Shown piece after piece: positions 47,531 through 59,085 of a DNA stretch of 64,000 nucleotides. The translations under genes were made by a program, and so were the position numbers. The DNA is from Harmonia axyridis (lineage: Eukaryota > Arthropoda > Insecta > Coleoptera > Coccinellidae). The notes beneath the pieces were generated by a model. That model was not told the DNA's origin and did not search any database. It saw only the letters and a list, made by a program, of their open reading frames with translations. Within the stretch, counting starts at the first letter, position 1. The number at the start of each line of letters is the position of its first letter. The stretch spans positions 84,728,798-84,792,797 of the forward strand of contig NC_059501.1 of NCBI RefSeq assembly GCF_914767665.1, given 5' to 3'.

Positions 47531-47677
47531 ACGACGATTAATGTCAAAAATAGTTCTTATGGGGCCACAATAGACCATAAGGTCGAAGTACAAAGCAACC
47601 CCTCTCTTAAATCTGAACCTAATCCTTGATCATCATGTGGCGGCTTCTCATAAAGTTCCACATAGCTACAATAAACA

Positions 47678-47930
47678 CAGCACTCGGTGGCCTAGAGGTT
47701 AAGAGTCTAGACTCACTCACCGAGATGCGACAAGGTGCCGGGTTCGAGCCCTGGCGGCTCCCGATAATAATAAATTCCCCAAGCGTCTGTGACACGGCAC
47801 ACACAAATATACTAAAGTCACACTGATGAGTCCGGTTTGTGTGCCAGGGACGAAACGCATAAGTAGGCATATATGAAATCCTACAATCGTCTCTCATCCA
47901 ATTCCATTCCAAATCCAAAATTTCCAGATA
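47678..47930 (+). mobile_element. tRNA-derived SINE
   Basis: A polymerase III box A (TGGCCTAGAGGTTAAG, about 47688-47703) and box B (GGTTCGAGCCC, 47741-47751) have tRNA-like spacing. The flanks do not form an acceptor stem, and about 170 bp of unrelated body follow. This is the structure of a SINE and not of a working tRNA gene. No second copy was noticed in the window. Confidence 0.75.
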
Positions 47931-48640
47931 CGCTACTGGCTTAATCTCTCAAATATGTGTATGCAAAACGCATATCGTATTATTAAATACCGATGGTGAA
48001 GGCTGAGCCTGTTCATCCAAACGAACGAACGTTCAGACTCTTCTCAACTATGCCCAGAATTCCCCAGAAATACAATTAATGGAAACGGAGTTAGCTGAGA
48101 AAGTGGGATATTTTCTGAGAATGGCAACCTCAAATCGATAGGGAGTAGATTCAATATAGAAACTGCGTTATTCAGTTATCCCAGTGGGAGAGATTCCTTT
48201 CCAAATGCCTCGGCGATATTTAGTTCTCATCAGTTCGTAACTTAGATTTATTGTTTTCAGCAACATACCTTCATCAGGCTCAGAGAATTTGATTTCACAC
48301 CTACAACTTCGGATGATGTTTAACGAGACCGTATTTTCTTGATGGATTTCGAACTGCTTATACAGGTGTCCAGTAATTAGATGTAAGATTCGGAAAGTTT
48401 ATATTGAATTCTGTCTTGAGGAGATAATAAGACCTTCAAGTCAACCTAATATGGTTGGTTGGATATGGTTTGTTGATTTCGAGAACATCCGACTAATACA
48501 CACATCCTCAAAAGTCTTGGCCCTCCTAGGTTTCTCAAGGAATGAAGAATCGATGTTCTGGAAATGAAATGAATATTTTCCTCAATTTCAACTGCAATAT
48601 ATTCTATAGAAAATCGTTGTCTGTTACTCTCTTATGCAGG
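47931..48640. other. Unassigned DNA
   Basis: CACACATCCTCAAAAGTCTTGG near 48500 resembles CACACATTGTCAAAAGTCTTAG near 56970, upstream of another Tc1 relic, so it may be the left flank of the Tc1 element that follows. Otherwise nothing recognised. Confidence 0.4.
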
Positions 48641-48689
48641 ATGAGACAAAAGGGGAAAAATGAGAAAAAAATCTAAATTTATCCATTAT

Positions 48690-49165
48690 TTATTTTTGAT
48701 TTATTATAGTTTTTCCACAACTAAATCTAAATTTAAAAAAAACGTTCGCCATTGTGTAAAAAGCATTGTGACGGGTAGCTCTATGTCCAGGTGATAGCTC
48801 AGGTACTCTTAAAGGTCTTCTTGCCCTTAAATTTGGGAAATGTAACCATCTCCTTATGGTACTGGTTAAGGCTACCCGTCTATAGGTCCTCAAAAAATGA
48901 CTTCGAAGGGTTGTTACAGATACCGTTCGATTCCTCCCAGTAAAAATTGCGATATAATGGTCTTTCCTTGGAGATGTTACTCTGGATCGACCAGGCAACG
49001 CTGTCGGTTTCCAAGAAAAGGGCTACTATGCGCCATACTGAATTATGTGGAATATTCAAACGTTGCGCAATCTGGTGGTTCGACAAAGCTTCTTGGCAAT
49101 GACAACATTTTAACACAGCAGGAAATGAAGTTAAAATACCTGGGCATAGAGCTCTCGGGACATAG
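48690..49165 (-). mobile_element. Tc1-like transposase relic
   Basis: Minus-strand frames (48690-48998 and 48880-49197) read QIAQRLNIPHNSVWRI, RTVSVTTLRSHFL and RRWLHFPNLRARRPLRVPEL with SPGHRATR. These match the DNA-binding and early catalytic region of Tc1 transposases, split by frameshift. It is related to the plus-strand copy at 57140-57520. Confidence 0.75.
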
Positions 49166-49640
49166 TGATGTTGGATCGGAAGTATGACTACAAACAAACA
49201 AACAAAATACTGAGGGTGGCTTGTTGCTTCAATGAAACAATATGGATAATATATTATCTACATATTGAGACTGAAGCAATGAAAAAACTTATGCGACCTA
49301 TAATGACATACATAGCAGAAACCCGACCAGATACAGCAATAACCAGAAGGGCCTTAGAGGTTGGAGAAATGAAGATCTTACGAAGAATAGATGCAAAAAT
49401 CTTATTAGACAGAGAACGAAGTGACAACATAAGATGAACTTGTAAAGTGGATAACATCAACGATTTGGTGCAAGGTAGAAAGGAGGGTGGAAAGATTACA
49501 TAAATCGAATGAATCAACAAAGAATGGTAAAAATAGCTAAGTGACGAATCACCTATTTGGCAGAAGAAGTATAGGAAGACCACGAAAGAGGTGGGGATAT
49601 AAGTTATGAAGAATAATAGGCATTTGTGTCTATAATAGAG
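49165..49640 (+). mobile_element. C-terminal fragment of a non-LTR reverse-transcriptase element
   Basis: The frame 49165-49437 contains MRPIMTYIAETRPDTAITRR, MKILRRIDAKILLDRERSD and then CKVDNINDLV after a stop. This is typical of the end of the reverse-transcriptase polyprotein of RTE/CR1-type insect retroelements. A GRPRKRW-type sequence (ATAGGAAGACCACGAAAGAG) follows near 49570. Confidence 0.8.
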
Positions 49641-50250
49641 ATTGATGAAGAAGAAGAAGACGACGAAGAAGAAGAAAGAGAAGAAAAATGAGAATAAAAG
49701 AAGAAAAAGAAGAAGAAGTGGCAAAACATCTATTGGGAGAAGAAGTATAGGAAGACCACGAAAGAGGTGGAGCTATAAGTTATGAAGAATAATGGGCATT
49801 TGTGTCTATAATAGAGATTGATGAAGAAGAAGAAGAATACGAAAAAGAAAGAGAAGAGGAAGAAAGAGAAGAGGAAGAAAGAGAAGAGGAAGAATAAAAA
49901 GAAGAAGAATAAAAAGAAGATGAAGAATAATAAAAAGAAGAAGAAGAAGAAGAAGAAGAAGAAGAAGAAGAAGAAGGGGAGGAGGAGAAGGCGGAGGAGA
50001 AGGCGGAGGAGAAGGCGGAGGAGAAGGCGGAGGAGAAGGAGGATGAGTAGGAGGAGGAGAACGAGGAGGATCAGGAGAAGAATTAGGAGAAGGAGGAGAA
50101 GAAGGAGGAGAAGAAGGAAGAGAAGAAGGTGAAGAAGGAGGAGTAAGAATGGTAAGAATAGCTAAGGAACGATGAATTATAGAAAGACCACGAAAGAGGT
50201 GGAGCTATAAGTTATGAAGAATAATAGGCATTTGTGTCTATAATAGAGGA
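49565..50250 (+). repeat. Three copies of a retroelement 3' end separated by purine repeats
   Basis: GGAAGACCACGAAAGAGGTGG...TTATGAAGAATAAT(A/G)GGCATTTGTGTC occurs at about 49573-49640, 49750-49820 and 50186-50245. Each is followed by GAAGAA/GGAGAA microsatellite. This looks like amplification of the element's end together with its tail repeat. Confidence 0.85.
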
Positions 50251-50800
50251 GAAGGAGAAGGAGGAGAAGAAGGAGGAGAAGAAGGAGGAGAAGAAGGAGG
50301 AGAAGAGGGAGGAGAAGTGGGAGGAGAAGATGGAGGAGAGGAGAGAGGAGAAGAGGGAGGAGAAGAGGAAGGAGAAGAGGGAGGAGAAGTGGGAGGAGAA
50401 GAGGGAGGAGAAGTGGAAGGAGAAGAGGGAGGAGAAGAGGGAGGAGAAGAGGGAGGAGAAGAGGGAGGAGAAGAGGGAGGAGAAGAGGGAGGAGAAGAGG
50501 GAGGAGAAGAGGGAGGAGAAGAGGGAGGAGAAGAGGGAGGAGAAGAGGGAGGAGAAGAGGGAGGAGAAGAGGGAGGAGAAGAGGGAGGAGAAGAGGGAGG
50601 AGAAGAGGGAGGAGAAGAGGGAGGAGAAGAGGGAGGAGAAGAGGGAGGGGAAGAGGGAGGAGAAGAGGGAGGGGAAGAGGAAGGAGAAGAGGGAGGAGAA
50701 GAGGGAGGAGAAGAGGGAGGAGAAGAGGGAGGAGAAGAGGGAGGGAAGAGGGTGGAGGAGAAGAAGGAGAAGGAGAAGAAAAAGGAGAAGAAGAATGAGA
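49640..50800. repeat. Polypurine microsatellite/minisatellite, including about 34 copies of a 12-bp unit
   Basis: The plus strand is almost pure A/G. GAAGAA units dominate 49640-49970 and GGAGAAGGC/GGAGAA units 49975-50150. A regular 12-mer GGAGAAGAGGGA fills about 50335-50745. Long open frames on both strands here, rich in Glu/Lys/Arg or Leu/Pro, arise only because the repeat lacks stops. Confidence 0.95.
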
Positions 50801-50830
50801 AGATTTTTTCAACAAATTGTTCAAGTTCAA

Positions 50831-51710
50831 TTTTTCTTTTGAGGTTTTATAAGTTTCCCTAACAAGTCTTCAGCAAAAATCAAGAGGAGTAAATATTGAC
50901 GAATGAAACCCATTTTCAAGTGACGTAACGACCCGATCCATTCAAGAAAATCCCTCGAAACCCCTTCGTGTCTTCCCGATCCGCATTGTTAAGGGATTAT
51001 CTTAATGGCGTTCTTCTCGCGTCGTTCCAAGTCGCCATATATCTCCGCGAAACACTGGGGGGTGGGTGTTCCGTAACGGCACATCTTCCTCGTTCCTAAT
51101 GTTGTTTCGAATATGAATCATTGAAATTAAAAGGGAATAAACGCTAATTGGTACTCTGGGAACTCATTAAACAAATTCGTTGTATAACGGGCTTAACGTT
51201 TCCGAGTCGAGGTAGGGCCAGATATTTTACCGGGGGAAGTTTCAGCGGATTGTGAATTAATTGCGCTTTTCGCTGCTTGAAAATCGGGCGAAGGAGGTGA
51301 GAGGGGAGGGGGGTGGAAGATGTATGGGTTCGGTGGAACAATAGGGATGGTTTGAAAAACCCCCGCAGTGGTTATTTGAGTGGTGTTTGTTAGTTTTCAG
51401 TCGGGTTTGTGAGGAAATTGAGGTTTTGGATTAGGCCATCCGGCCTAGCCTTATTTATATTAGATGCAGTAAAAAGAAATCCATTATTTTTCCAATGGGG
51501 AGCTTCAGTTATGTGTATCGACGTACAATCTTGTTCCACTGGCTGACGTTAGAAAAATGAGATTTTGTACTACAAAAACTTTTATGACAGTGTTGTGACC
51601 AGTTGGCTCAGTTCAGTTTGAGTGATTCCGTTCCGGTAATTTAAATGTTAAAGAGGTATACATAATGTCCATGAAATCATGGATATTGTCCGACCGTCAT
51701 GTAAGCACTG
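50831..51710. other. Non-repetitive, less AT-rich DNA
   Basis: No gene or transposon recognised. There are G-rich patches near 51058 and 51300. The frame at 51144-51341 (-) is not supported. Confidence 0.3.
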
Positions 51711-51724
51711 TTTCGATTGATCAA

Positions 51725-51770
<46 letters not shown>

Positions 51771-52480
51771 AAGAGCTGGTCGCAAGAAGAACCTCGATGT
51801 ATGGGCACCACACGAGTTAAGGCAACAAACTTCATGGACCGAATTTCCATCTGCGAATCGTTGCTGAATTGCAACAAAATTGACCCATTTTTGAAGCGGT
51901 TGGTGACTGGTGTTGAAAAGTGGATATCTTACGACAACGTCAAGCGAAAACGGATGTAATTGAAAAGCGGTGAGCCGTTGGGAACGGTGGTGAAGCTAGG
52001 ATCGACGGCCACAAAGGTTTTGCTGTTTGTTTGGTGGGACTGGCAGGGAATTATCTGTTACTAACTGTTAACACGGAACTGTTCTGTCAACGTATGAAGG
52101 AAGCAATTGGCCAATAGGAGAGGAATTGTGTTCCATCAGAACAACGCAAGGTCACACATATCGATAGTGACTTGCCAGAAGCTCCGAGAGCTTGGTCGGG
52201 AGGCTCTTACGCATCCCCCTTATAGTCCGGATCTGGCACCAAGTGATGTGTTCCTGTGCATGGCGAACAATTTTGCTGATGAAAAATTCGCTTCAACAGA
52301 GGCTTGTGTCTCAATTTTTGTCCAATAGGGACGAGGGCTTCTATGAGAGAAGCAACATGATATTACCTTCAAAATGGCAACAAGTTATCGAAAAAAAAAA
52401 CGATTTTGAAACGTTGTGTTGCTGAAGGATCTCTCCATTCTTCAAATTATTTCTGTCGAAGTGTACAGAACACTCGGAGA
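51500..52480 (+). mobile_element. Mariner transposon relic
   Basis: Frames 51717-51959 and 52107-52328 contain NFMDRISICESLL, PFLKRLVTGVEKWISYDN, GIVFHQNNARSHIS and LTHPPYSPDLAPSD. These are typical of mariner transposases; the first catalytic D is changed in VTGVEKW. Frameshifts, stops and a deletion separate the blocks. Confidence 0.85.
51727..51771. repeat. (CT)n microsatellite
   Basis: About 22 CT dinucleotides interrupted by a single extra T. It is embedded in a mariner relic. Confidence 0.95.
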
Positions 52481-52674
52481 TCAACACATAGGTGCAGGTA
52501 CACCTTAGTACAACATATCTCTTAAACAGATTTCTACAACTCGTGTATGTTTCTTTTTATGATGGCATAGGCATAACCTATCGAATACAAATGAGAACAA
52601 ATAATACACAGTGTTGCCATTATAACCATTTTAAATTGTATCATGCCTTTTAGAAAATCCCTCAGAGTGATAGA

Positions 52675-53218
52675 CATATATAGAGGGAGCATATGTCATT
52701 TTCAGTAAGCAAATTTTGTCCCCAATATGAACTATCAAATTTGACATGAAGCGCGCGGAAATGCAAACATATCAGTGATACGATATTTCACTCAATTCGC
52801 AAGTTTCTCCAGAAAAAACGCACTTCTTATGTCACATAAGTGAATCAACCTTTCATATTAACTCGAAATATATTGAAATAAATACCTTAATATATCAGAA
52901 ATTCAGAAAACAAACTTCAAGCATGCCAAACGACGTGGAACAACCGATGACACTAGGAGAGCAAAAGTTGGCAAACCTTGGATTTCAGCAGGTAGATTCA
53001 GAAAATAAATATTCCTAATTTGACTATTAGGAAAAATATGAGATTCCAAATATTAAAATTCGTATATTTAATCACTCAAATAAGTAAAATATACATTCAT
53101 CATAAGGATATAGTAAAATTGTGGATTTGAAAATAAATCACAATCCGACAACGTAATCTAACCATGTTGGGGATATGTAAAAATAGCGTACACTTCCCTA
53201 TCTATGTTTATTACTCTA
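52675..53218 (-). mobile_element. MITE-like repeat, copy 2 (inverse of 2483-3055)
   Basis: It is the reverse complement of the 2483-3055 repeat along its whole length, including GCGCGCGGAAATGCAAAC-type and CCAAACGACGTGGAAC blocks and both ends. Confidence 0.75.
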
Positions 53219-54090
53219 TGGAAAATCCTTTACATAACTTCCAATCGAAAACCTGCCTCGATATCAGGGAAATGAATAAAATTATGCATTCTTGTTGAAT
53301 AACCGAAGGCCGCAAATTCAAACTAATTTTTTTCCGAAACATCCAACAGAAACTTTCATAACCGAACAATCCGTAGGTAGGTACGTCACTGCCGATTTCC
53401 ATATCTAGCCTGCAGCCCCGAATTTGTGGTCTGAGCCAGAATGCCCGCTCCCTTCTAATACAATGAATATTTATTGTATCCCGGTATGCACAAGAAGCCC
53501 AACTTCGGCAAGTAAGTTCCGAAATAAATTCTCTCGACCAACACAAGCTGTTGCCGAGTTCATCAATATCTGGTAGATGGCCAGAAATGAATAAGAGAAT
53601 CGATAGCACATTTAACCAAAGTTATCTGCAATGCAGAACTGTTCTTACGACTAGTCCGTGTCCTGAGCTGACCTCAACCTCTTTCCTGGATGGAAAGTGC
53701 TATTTTGGATCAGGAGGTTTCAGGATCGTCTCAAGGTGCTCTGCTGTGATTTTTGTTCAAGGATTCGCCACTTTGGCTGATAAAGTGACAGATCCAGAGA
53801 TGACATAATATGAAAGAAAAACTGTTAGATTTTTCAACATCATTGTATATTGTTCTGAATGCCAATATTTTCAATTTCCTCTCATTATCAAAGTGTTGTT
53901 TATTCATCTCTGTATGAACCTGAGCAATCTGTCACAGCTCTGTATTCCTGAAATATGTAAAAGTTGAAATCATAGGGTTAAAGTACATAATTGAAATCAG
54001 GCGACAAATTTTGATTTAGTTTCGTCTACATAAAAATAATTTATCAAGGCTACAGAAAAAACAAAGAAAATCGGTATAAATTGAAGTAAA
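53219..54090. other. Unassigned DNA with a 132-codon frame
   Basis: The minus-strand frame 53211-53609 has no recognisable domain, and the opposite frame 53551-53808 looks retroelement-like only in composition. I make no gene call. Confidence 0.3.
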
Positions 54091-54099
54091 AAGTTACAT

Positions 54100-54840
54100 C
54101 ACTACGGACAGCCAGTCCACGCTGAGATCCCTGGAACATATAGCCAGGGGTTTCTGCTGACATGAGAGTTCGTAATACCATGAAGCAATTGGCTAGAGCC
54201 AATAAAGTAACTCTACTATGGGTACCGAGGCATTGGTATTGAAAGAAATCAAAAAGCTGATGAACTTGCAAAATGGGCTTTAAGGTCGACATCTATTGGT
54301 CCTGAGCCCTTTTGTGGGCTTGGACAATACCAATACAAGGCAGTGGTCCAACAATTGGAGTTGGACAATGGAAAAACCCTCTGGAGGAATGCTACGGGTC
54401 TTCCTCGGGCAAAGAAATTTGTGGTGCTTTCACCGACCTATACCAGAAAGCTCCTGAAGCTAACACGAGCTGAGCTTCGGTTAATGGTGTGACTGCTGAC
54501 AGGATACTGTCGGTGCAAAAATCTGTTGTTCCGCATGGGTAAGTCAGCAGATGAGATCTGAAGGCTCTGTGGAAAGGAGGTAGAAACAGCCGAACACATA
54601 TTGTGCAAATGCCCTGAGCACACTGGCCTAAGAACCACTCTCATGGTAAAGTCAGTCCTGGATACGCACGAAGTAATAGCCAAGGCTCCTAAGGATGTCA
54701 TCGATTTCGTTAACAGCATTGACGACCTTCCTGGGTTTGTATCAATAGGTAGAGTTACGAACAAAAGATCAACTTGGTCGCAGTTCGCGCTAGGGTCCTT
54801 AATGATCCCTATTCAGGGAATTGATGATAATCACTAATAT
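54100..54840 (+). mobile_element. Non-LTR retrotransposon RNase H / C-terminal fragment
   Basis: Broken frames read KADELAKWALRSTSIGPEPF with CGLGQY, LWRNATGLPRAKKFVVLSP, LTRAELRLMV and RLCGKEVETAEHILCKCPEH, then LMVKSVLDTHEVIAKAPKD. RNase H is followed by a CCHC-like knuckle. Stops and at least one frameshift are present. Confidence 0.85.
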
Positions 54841-54954
54841 GTATGAATAAGAGGTAACAAGGTTTACAATATTAGTTCACCAATTTTATTCAGTCGACTA
54901 AAGTTGATTTGTTTGGGTACAGAGAATATGGGAAATTGACAGTAATAAATAGTT

Positions 54955-55835
54955 TTCCAAAAAGAGGTTTTATTCCGAATAGCGCGTTATATGGGCGGCT
55001 GTCACTTTTGAAGCTGTCATCTTTCCACTAAAAATGGTGGACAGGCTTTAAAAACGCAATGAAAATGTTAAAATTTAATACAAAAAGTTGAAAGTATTGC
55101 AATATTTTTATTGAAGAGCTTTTATGAGATTAAATATTGCAGTGACAGTTCACGAAACTAAAGTACTGTTAGACGACAGACGAGAACTTTTTTGTGGAAC
55201 AGCATTTGGAAGCATCCTTGAACACTCTACTAACTCAACAAGACATCACTTCGTAACTTACTCCCTGAAGTCTTTTTTTTCCAATTTTATACCTGGGTAA
55301 CAAACAAAAAATCATATTGTACAACGTGAATTTCATCTTCCTTTTCTTATTCTCTAAGTTGTATGCCTGCCCAATGGTATCATTGTACCTGCACACTAAT
55401 TGGGGTAGGGAAAATATATTCTCTATTGTATCTTTCTGAGAACCTTATGAATGAGAAATTTGTATGCACAAGTATTACGAAAGACCATTGCTACGTGCCA
55501 CTCAAGCAACGAAACAATCAAAATTTTGCAAGAAGCCGTGTTATTTCTCAAAGTTGTGATCACAATTAGCCAACGAGATCTTATGGTTTGACACCTTTAA
55601 ACTTTTTTCTTTGGGGCAACGTGAAAGATGAGGTCTATGTCAATGCTCTAAAATCCATTCAAAACCTTAAAGCTTGAAGACGGAATTTGTAGAGTAAACG
55701 AGGACATACAACCACGAAGAAATAGAAATAGTGCTGCAAACTGCGACATCCGTTCATTTCTCTTAAGATGTATTTTTTTCTTTTTTGAATCTCAAAATGA
55801 AACCTCTTGTTGTAAAACCTTATAGTTCATACTGT
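54955..55835 (+). mobile_element. Degenerate mariner/Tc-type element
   Basis: Ends CAAAAAGAGGTTTTATTCCGAAT and AATCTCAAAATGAAACCTCTTG form imperfect inverted repeats. TATGGTTTGACACCTTTAAAC...TGGGGCAACGTGAAAGATG near 55580-55630 is a decayed (D)LTPL(N)FFLWGNVK(D). The frame 55363-55569 is not a known gene. Confidence 0.65.
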
Positions 55836-56850
55836 GCACAATGATTCTGCATAGTAATAAACCAATGAAATCGCCTTTTTTGAAGTCATTGTGATGAAAC
55901 AATAGGAAGTACCAAACTGTCAACAAAGTCCTTTCTTATTAACTTTTCTCAACAGGAACTTTTCGGTTAGCACCTCTCTTCTGAATTCCAGAGTACTGTC
56001 CCCGAACACTTTCAAATTCAATTTCAATTAAAATTTCCGTATACACAAAAAGCAGTCCCCCGCGATAAATCCTCAGATTTCCAAGAAAACCGGAAGTTAT
56101 CTCCCCCTCCCCTCCTAATACTTCGCAACAACTTGCCGACTCAGAGACATTTTAAGCGCGTTAATCGAATCCAGCAGATGTAACCGCGGATAATCCCCAA
56201 AAATACCCGAAATGCAATCCACCAACCCTTTCATCAACCCGGGGGGTTGTAAGGGGGGTAAATTCCAACCACCCCCCCCTGGGTTCGCTGAGAAGATCAT
56301 CTGCCCCGAGAACACTCTACGGATTAGTTTCTTGTGTTTCTTAATGACTCCATCTTAACCGGAATCTGAATTATTTATTCAGAGGGCGCTCAAGACAATT
56401 CACTTGACGAGCGTCCTCTTCCAAATCCCCTCTCCCCACGAAGGTTTTGGAGTAATTATGAGTGATTAAGTGTAGAGGGGGGGTGAAGGAGAGGGGGGTT
56501 TTGTGTGCTGCTCGAATGGCACCTTCTGGAGATTATCGAGCTCTGAGAATGTTCCGGAACCTCTGGAACGCTTAGATTCGTAGTTCTGTGTTTAGGGGAG
56601 AGGGTTGGTGTGGTTGGCACGCGTGGAAGGTTTTTTGGGAAGTGAAGAGGAGGGTGGTTAGTTCCAGTTGTCGGTTCACGGTGCAATTAGCGTGGTTCTA
56701 GTGAATTTGGCGTGTTGAATTTTGAGAGGGTGTTTAATTTGGGAGTGTGGATGGAATTTGATGAAATGTTTCTTGAGTTAATTGTTTTTATTCGATGTGT
56801 AACTATACATGAAGTATTTCCATAACTTTCAAGTCTCGAGGGTGGGTTAT
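55836..56850. other. Less AT-rich DNA with C- and G-rich patches
   Basis: C-rich and G-rich runs occur at 56100-56290 and 56470-56520. No coding sequence or repeat family recognised. It may be single-copy non-coding DNA. Confidence 0.3.
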
Positions 56851-57135
56851 TTTATGTCAAACCAGTTCGTTATTTTGTTTTCATTATCAATGGCATAATT
56901 GAGTCCATTAAAAAAATACTCATCTGGCTGAACTGATATTTAGAAATCATGTGGACAATATCCAGATGAATACACACATTGTCAAAAGTCTTAGCCTCCT
57001 TATTAACTCTCAACTCGGTGAAAGTACCTTGACAATTTTTTGTGTGCGGGATCTTTACTATCTTATCTCGTAAATGAAAACAATAAACCAGCCAAAAACG
57101 TTTCTTTTGTGGGATAAACCGGGGGTATTTGAAGT

Positions 57136-57520
57136 TAATCAGTTTTCAGCTAATAACGAGTGGCCCTTTTTCTGGAAAACGACAGCGTTGCCCGGAGTCC
57201 AGTGCCTGGTTAACCCAGAGTAACATCTGGAAGGGAAGACCATTATATCGCAAATTCTAATCGAAGGAATCCAACGGTATCTGTAACATCCTTTTGGAAG
57301 TAATTTTTCGGGTAGTCTCAACCAGTACCGTAAGGAGACGGTTGCATTCCTCGAATTTAAGAGCAAGAAGACCTTCAAGAGTACCTCGGGTATCACCTGG
57401 TTATAGAGCTACCCGTCGGCAATGGGCAGAACACCACCAAGACTGGCTTTTACCTCGCTTTTACCACAATGGTGCACAATGGCGTATTTTTTTCAGACGA
57501 GTCAAGATTTACAAAGTGAT
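57136..57520 (+). mobile_element. Tc1-like transposase relic
   Basis: The frame 57294-57560 reads VSTSTVRRRLHSSNLRARRPS, then QWAEHHQDW, followed in another frame by a WRIFFRRVKIYK stretch in place of the usual FSDESRF. The region upstream matches the 48880-49000 relic in inverse. Confidence 0.75.
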
Positions 57521-57559
57521 TAGATTAGTTTTATTAAGGTTACGTTTCACTGCGACCTA

Positions 57560-58300
57560 ATGGTTTATTGTAACCCCCATCAGAGCGATTCTCTCCATAA
57601 TGTGATTTACAGCTCACCTTCCAGTTCCAGAGTTCTGATGAACTCCAATATCTGGGATGGCTTCAAGGAGGCTAATTCCTCACTTCTACAAGTTTCGGGT
57701 CCTAAGCAGGTTTTGCATTAGCTAGCGATGTCGAGGAATTCCGTCACCAGGTGATCCGGAGTTTCTTCCTCCTCCCCAGAGAATCTGCACTCGTCATTTT
57801 CTGTTAGACCCATTCTCATGAGATGTTTCCTAAGGCGGCAATGCACTGTGAGGAATCCAGTGAGCAGGTGTAGCATATTCAAACTAAGATCCAGATACTT
57901 CTTGGATCTTGTAGAGTTGAAATTTCGAAGAAACTTTTTGGAGTGATCCAGACCAGGAAGATTCCGCCAGAGTTTTTCTCCTTCGGTTACCTCCTTTTCC
58001 TGAAACTCTTTCTTGTAGGTGCATTTGTCTACACCACAGAAAGGTTCCGGGCCGATGAAAGGAGTTTGTGCTTCTTTTCTGGCAAGCGTGTTGGCCTCCT
58101 CATTCCCTCTGATTCCCGAGTGGCCAGGAACCCAGATTAAAAAGACTTTGTTATTCTTGACTATTTCATTTAGTTTTCTTCGTCACTCCAATATCATCTT
58201 AGAATCGATGATATTTGAGCTCAGTGCTTTGATTGCAGCTTGACTATCAGAATGTATCGCTGTATTACATTTCTGATAGTTCCTTGCTTAGTTGATAGCC
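57560..58300 (-). mobile_element. Non-LTR retrotransposon RNase H / C-terminal fragment
   Basis: Read on the minus strand: AIHSDSQAAIKALSS, VFLIWVPGHSGIRGNEEAN, LARKEAQTPFIGPEPFCGVD, LWRNLPGLDHSKKFLR, VHCRLRKHLMRMGLTEN and EEEETPDHLV. RNase H active-site residues are visible (D in HSDSQ). A few stops and frameshifts; longer than the related fragments at 47250 and 54100. Confidence 0.85.
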
Positions 58301-59085
58301 ACACATCTTTCTATTGCATGTATCTCTAACTGAAAGATACAAAGTGATAGAAGATGAGAAAGGGTTTGGAGAAGTCCATGCAGACTAAAGCGGATCGGTT
58401 TCAAAAAAAAAAAAATCGATAAATGTTTGCTGCAAATTTTTAAATGAAACATAGGCAATATTGTTATCTGCCAACTGAATAATTCGAAAGTTTCTATAAA
58501 ATTAACGTATAATGAACTCAAACTGGGATATTGGGATGAAATACATCGATCGATTTTTGGATGCTTTTTATACATTTTCAATCAAAGTGAATGTTATTTT
58601 AGATACAATCTATTTAAGCTATCGGCAAAAGGGCTTCAGTTGATGGAGTAATCTCTTGATGAAAGAGAGAACAGAGCAGATATTGGAAATGAAAGCTATC
58701 TATTTATTTACAATCATTCAATGGATAGTGGAAAATTGAAGAGGATATTAGCTAATTAAATTCTATAAAAAATTGGGAGATTTTGTTCACAGTTGATCCG
58801 GTGTAAAATATCACGGACAGTACACACTATATTTTTGATTAATTGTTTATTTTTTGATGATTAACGTTAAATTTCTTTTGAGTGCTCATGCAAGGGCATC
58901 ATTTCCACACAACAAATTCAACGCTCGCAAAGACAATTTTTTTTTGGAATAATAATGCAAAATAAAGACACATCTACAGCAATAATTTTTGAGAAAATCA
59001 ATGTCTCAGAATAATATGATAAATCATCTTATCGTTTGAAATAAATATACCTAGACTTGAATCGACCATATATTTTAATACCTCC
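58301..59085. other. AT-rich DNA without recognisable features
   Basis: The frame 58288-58581 (-) resembles no known protein. No transposon ends found. Confidence 0.35.

Noticed and set aside
47681..47765. Possible tRNA gene
   Set aside because: Box A and B are good, but the ends do not pair into an acceptor stem and the spacing fits a SINE head.
49818..50862. Four frames of 104-217 codons made of Lys/Arg/Glu or Leu/Pro repeats
   Set aside because: They translate a polypurine microsatellite that has no stop codons; there is no start context, splice signal or domain.
53211..53609. 132-codon minus-strand frame
   Set aside because: No recognisable domain, no flanking exons, next to a MITE; likely chance.
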